Source: Rhizobium sp. BK602 (GTDB lineage Bacteria > Pseudomonadota > Alphaproteobacteria > Rhizobiales > Rhizobiaceae). Taken from it: DNA of 64,000 nucleotides. Positions 61,361 through 64,000 of the stretch are shown here, piece after piece. The translations under genes and the position numbers were made by a program. The notes beneath the pieces are model-generated. The model had not been told where the DNA came from. It saw only the letters and a program-made list of their open reading frames with translations, and did not search any database. Positions within the stretch are counted from its first letter, which is position 1, and every line of letters begins with the position of its first letter. The stretch covers positions 1 to 64,000 of the forward strand of contig NZ_JACIBC010000005.1 of the NCBI RefSeq assembly GCF_014195095.1, written 5' to 3'.

Positions 61361-61546
61361 CCGACGACGCAATCGCTCTCCCCGCTCGTCGTTAGCCGCG
61401 CATTCGCGCCGGTTGCGATGAGAGGCATTTCATTTCGATTGCACTGCGGCCCATCGGCCCGGTGAAGCCTATCCTATTCGATGCAGGTCGCCTCCTTGCG
61501 ATCTGCTCCCCCTTATGCAGGCCCGAACGGCAAGAAGGACACCATC

Positions 61547-62386
61547 ATGACGACAGAACATTCCGAAAAAGACACCGTTGCTTTTACCGTTGAAGCCGGC
61601 ATCGCCTGGGTCAGCTTCAACCGCCCGGAGAAACGCAATGCCATGAGCCCCACGCTCAACCGGCGCATGATGGAGGTTCTGGACGAGCTTGAGTTTCGGA
61701 CCGATGTCGGTGTCCTGGTTCTGTCCGGCGAAGGGACGGCCTGGTCAGCGGGCATGGATCTCAAGGAATATTTCCGCGAGACCGAGGCCCGCGGTCTTCA
61801 GGGTACGCGAAAGGCACAGCGTGAGAGCTACGGCTGGTGGCGCCGGTTGCGCTGGTATCAGAAACCGACCATCGCCATGGTGAACGGCTGGTGCTTCGGC
61901 GGCGGTTACGGACCTCTTTTCGCCTGCGACCTCGCCTTTGCCGCCGATGAGGCCAAATTCGGGCTGAGCGAGATCAACTGGGGCATTCTGCCCGGCGGCG
62001 GCGCCGCCAAAGTAGCGACCGAACTGACATCCTTCCGCAACGCCATGTATCACGCGCTGACCGGCGAGAACATCGACGGCAGGAAGGCGGCCGAATGGGG
62101 CTTCGTCAACGAGTCCCTTCCGCTGGCGCAGTTGAAGGCACGGGTGACCGATGTTGCCAATATCCTGCTGCAGAAGAACCCCGTCGCGCTCAAGGCCACC
62201 AAGGACGCCATTCGCCGCGTGCGGGAGATGACCTACGACAATGCCGAGGACTACCTCGTCCGCGCCCAGGAAGCGGCCAACAGCTATGACAACGAGGGAC
62301 GCAAGGAAGGTATCAAGCAGTTCATCGACGACAAGACCTACAAGCCCGGTCTTGGCGCCTATGACAAGTCCAAGCATCAGGCCTGA
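61547..62386 (+). CDS. ech: Feruloyl-CoA hydratase-lyase (p-hydroxycinnamoyl-CoA hydratase/lyase)
   Basis: A 279-residue crotonase-fold enzyme of the HCHL type. It has WVSFNRPEKRNAMSPTLNR, the HCHL-specific WSAGMDLKEYFRE, the oxyanion loop VNGWCFGGGYGPLFACDLA and the catalytic-region FGLSEINWGILPGG, and ends KQFIDDKTYKPGLGAY. These match Pseudomonas HCHL closely. It hydrates feruloyl-CoA and cleaves it to vanillin and acetyl-CoA. AAGGA is 8 bases before the ATG. It is followed 13 bases later by the CoA synthetase gene. Confidence 0.93.
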   Translation: MTTEHSEKDTVAFTVEAGIAWVSFNRPEKRNAMSPTLNRRMMEVLDELEFRTDVGVLVLSGEGTAWSAGMDLKEYFRETEARGLQGTRKAQRESYGWWRRLRWYQKPTIAMVNGWCFGGGYGPLFACDLAFAADEAKFGLSEINWGILPGGGAAKVATELTSFRNAMYHALTGENIDGRKAAEWGFVNESLPLAQLKARVTDVANILLQKNPVALKATKDAIRRVREMTYDNAEDYLVRAQEAANSYDNEGRKEGIKQFIDDKTYKPGLGAYDKSKHQA

Positions 62387-62399
62387 GGAGTGCCCTATC

Positions 62400-64000
62400 A
62401 TGACGCTCGAGACCACTAGCGCGCACCCATCGCTTCTCCCCAACAGTTCGATGGAACGGTTGCTACGCCCGAGATCGGTGGCGATCGTCGGCGCCTCCGA
62501 CAAGCCCGGCGCGCTTGGCGCCTCGGTGCTCTCGAACCTCGATCGCTGCGGCTACGCCGGCGCCATTCACCTCATAAACCCCAAACGGACCGAGATCGGC
62601 GGACGGCCCTGCCTCGCCTCGATCGACGACCTGCCGGACGGGGTGGATGCGGCGGTTCTGGCCGTTCCGCGCGCAGCCGTACTTCCCTCCATCGAGGCGC
62701 TCGCCCGCCGCCGCGTCGGCGCGGCCGTCATCTTTTCGGCGGGCTTTGCCGAGGGTGGCGAGGAAGGATTGGCCGATCAACGCGAGATCACCCGCATAGC
62801 AGCCGAAGTGGGAATGGTGATCGAGGGGCCGAACTGCCTCGGCATGGTCAACCATGTTGACCGCATCCCCCTGACCTTCATCGAAACCGCCTCAGAGGAA
62901 CTGGGCGCCGGTCCGGGCATTGCGATCGTGTCGCAGAGCGGTGCCATGGCTGCCGTCCTCGGCGTGACCTTCGCCAGCCGCGATCTGGGCCTTTCCTATT
63001 CCATTTCGACCGGCAATGAAGCCGCAAGCGGCGTCGAAGACTATGTAGAATTTCTCGTGGAGGACGCCGCCACCCGGGTCATCGCGATGATCGTCGAACA
63101 GTTCCGCAAGCCCGCCCGCTTCCTTGCGGCGGCACGCAAGGCATATGCTAGGGGAAAGCGGATCGTCCTTCTTCATCCCGGCCGGAGCAGCGCGGCACGT
63201 GATTCCGCCGCAACCCACACCGGCGCCATGGCCGGCGACTATCAGGTCATGCGCGCCAAGGTCGCGCGTGCTGGCGTCATTCTGGCCGAGACACTTGAGG
63301 AACTCGGCGATATCGCCGAAATCGCCCTGCGCTGCCCCGTACTTCCCGCCGGAGGCCCCGCTGTGCTTGGCGAATCCGGTGCATTCAAGGCGCTGACACT
63401 CGACCTGTGCGAAGAACTGGGGCTCGACCTTCCTCCGATCAACGATGAGACCGCGCCAGCGCTGCGCGCCGTCCTGCCACCCTTCGTCGGCGTCAGCAAT
63501 CCGCTGGATCTGACCGCACAGGGCCTTGTCGAGCCGGACCTTTACGACAGAACGCTAACCGCCCTCTTCGACGATACCCGTTTTGCCAGCATTGTCGCCT
63601 GCATCATCCAGACCGATCCGGTGACGTCAGCCATCAAACTGCCGCCAATCCTGAAAGCGGTGCGCGAGCGCAAGCCGGCAAAACCGCTGATCTTTGCCGG
63701 GCTCGATGAGGGAGCCCCCATCCCGGCGGACTATATCGCGCAATTGCGTGCGCTCGGCATCGTCTATTTCCCATCGACCGAACGCGCCTTCCGAGCGCTG
63801 AAGCGCATCGACGAATTCGCGGCTCGCGACATCACCACCCGCACCGCAGCTCCGATCGCGATTGCCGGTCTTCCCCCGCAAGGAGGGGTCATTCCCGAAT
63901 ATCGGGCCAAGCAAATCCTGGCGCCACTCGGAATTCCCTTTCCTGAAGGCCGCCTGGCAACGACCCTTGAACAAGCCCTCGCCGCAGCAGCCGCGATTGG
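62400..64000 (+). CDS. fcs: Feruloyl-CoA synthetase, ADP-forming type (3' truncated by window end)
   Basis: 533 codons are visible and the frame is still open at 64000. The N-terminal CoA-binding domain is clear (MERLLRPRSVAIVGASDKPGA ... EGPNCLGMVNH), followed by the succinyl-CoA-ligase-like domains with IVSQSGAMAAVL, and the active-site His in ATHTGAMAGDY. The C-terminal ATP-grasp domain has only begun (EYRAKQILAPLGIPFPEG). NDP-forming synthetases of this kind serve as feruloyl-CoA synthetase in SYK-6 (FerA), unlike the AMP-forming Fcs of pseudomonads. Coupling to ech supports the ferulate role. Confidence 0.87.
   Translation, partial: MTLETTSAHPSLLPNSSMERLLRPRSVAIVGASDKPGALGASVLSNLDRCGYAGAIHLINPKRTEIGGRPCLASIDDLPDGVDAAVLAVPRAAVLPSIEALARRRVGAAVIFSAGFAEGGEEGLADQREITRIAAEVGMVIEGPNCLGMVNHVDRIPLTFIETASEELGAGPGIAIVSQSGAMAAVLGVTFASRDLGLSYSISTGNEAASGVEDYVEFLVEDAATRVIAMIVEQFRKPARFLAAARKAYARGKRIVLLHPGRSSAARDSAATHTGAMAGDYQVMRAKVARAGVILAETLEELGDIAEIALRCPVLPAGGPAVLGESGAFKALTLDLCEELGLDLPPINDETAPALRAVLPPFVGVSNPLDLTAQGLVEPDLYDRTLTALFDDTRFASIVACIIQTDPVTSAIKLPPILKAVRERKPAKPLIFAGLDEGAPIPADYIAQLRALGIVYFPSTERAFRALKRIDEFAARDITTRTAAPIAIAGLPPQGGVIPEYRAKQILAPLGIPFPEGRLATTLEQALAAAAAI

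Larger units (their letters stand above)
61226..61546. other. Divergent control region of the ferulate genes
   Basis: Apart from a marginal 11-codon frame no gene is seen. The MarR-proximal 60 bases hold a -10-like TATAAT (61234-61239) and the tandem operator. Further on, ACCGGT occurs twice (61284-61289 and 61303-61308), 19 bases apart, and a strong GGAGG site at 61312-61316 lies too far from ech to serve it. The rest of the leader to 61546 shows nothing clear. Confidence 0.5.

Noticed and set aside
1..64000. CRISPR arrays, tRNA or rRNA genes, integrase or complete IS elements
   Set aside because: I looked for repeat-spacer patterns, tRNA-like cloverleaves and transposase or integrase motifs and found none I could support.

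Overview
This window looks like an aromatic-catabolism and specialised-metabolism island from an alphaproteobacterium, most likely Rhizobiaceae or a relative. The evidence is high GC, long ATGA-overlapped operons, three complete LIV/Trp-type ABC importers, and VanAB, IclR, XylR-type and MarR regulators. No rRNA, tRNA, CRISPR array, phage gene or intact IS element was seen.

0-18 kb: salicylate/gentisate block. Divergent operons encode a salicylyl-CoA-type ligase, an FAD hydroxylase, a hot-dog thioesterase, gentisate dioxygenase, two unrelated maleylpyruvate isomerases and fumarylpyruvate hydrolase. An esterase and a LivKHMGF importer lie downstream. A second paralogous binding protein sits behind a TetR operator, with a tetrahydrofolate-dependent O-demethylase (LigM-like), MetF and PurU. 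The overall scheme is import, demethylation or ester cleavage, CoA activation, 5-hydroxylation, ring cleavage to fumarate plus pyruvate, and oxidation of the methyl group to formate.

18-28 kb: a drug/metabolite exporter, then an operon of methyltransferase, prephenate dehydratase, D- and L-type 2-hydroxyacid dehydrogenases and a TrpXYZ-like importer, ending with a MarR regulator. A shared 13-bp inverted repeat, TTGCA-N3-TGCAA, lies before the exporter, before the operon and across the MarR start, suggesting one small regulon of unknown chemistry.

27.7-41.4 kb: accessory genes. An ATP-grasp ligase, an MFS exporter and a cupin are divergent from a LysR regulator. A tight operon of clavaminate-synthase-like oxygenase, metallo-beta-lactamase-fold hydrolase, FAD oxidase, KamA-like radical-SAM aminomutase, FAD/NAD(P) oxidoreductase and IlvE-type aminotransferase, followed by RidA, is the best candidate for an undescribed amino-acid-derived pathway.

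41.5-52.4 kb: one long minus-strand operon of an AmiC-like cytoplasmic amide sensor, a LIV importer, an amidase, a small monooxygenase-fold protein, a GMC alcohol oxidase and an aldehyde dehydrogenase.

52.7-64 kb: lignin-monomer block. It holds coniferyl-alcohol dehydrogenase, a vanillin-type aldehyde dehydrogenase behind a consensus sigma-54 promoter with a divergent XylR-type activator, VanA-VanR-VanB with TGTATACA operators, and a MarR regulator divergent from feruloyl-CoA hydratase-lyase and an ADP-forming feruloyl-CoA synthetase that runs off the window. Together these convert coniferyl alcohol to ferulate, vanillin, vanillate and protocatechuate. Functions rest on sequence recognition only; no search was run.
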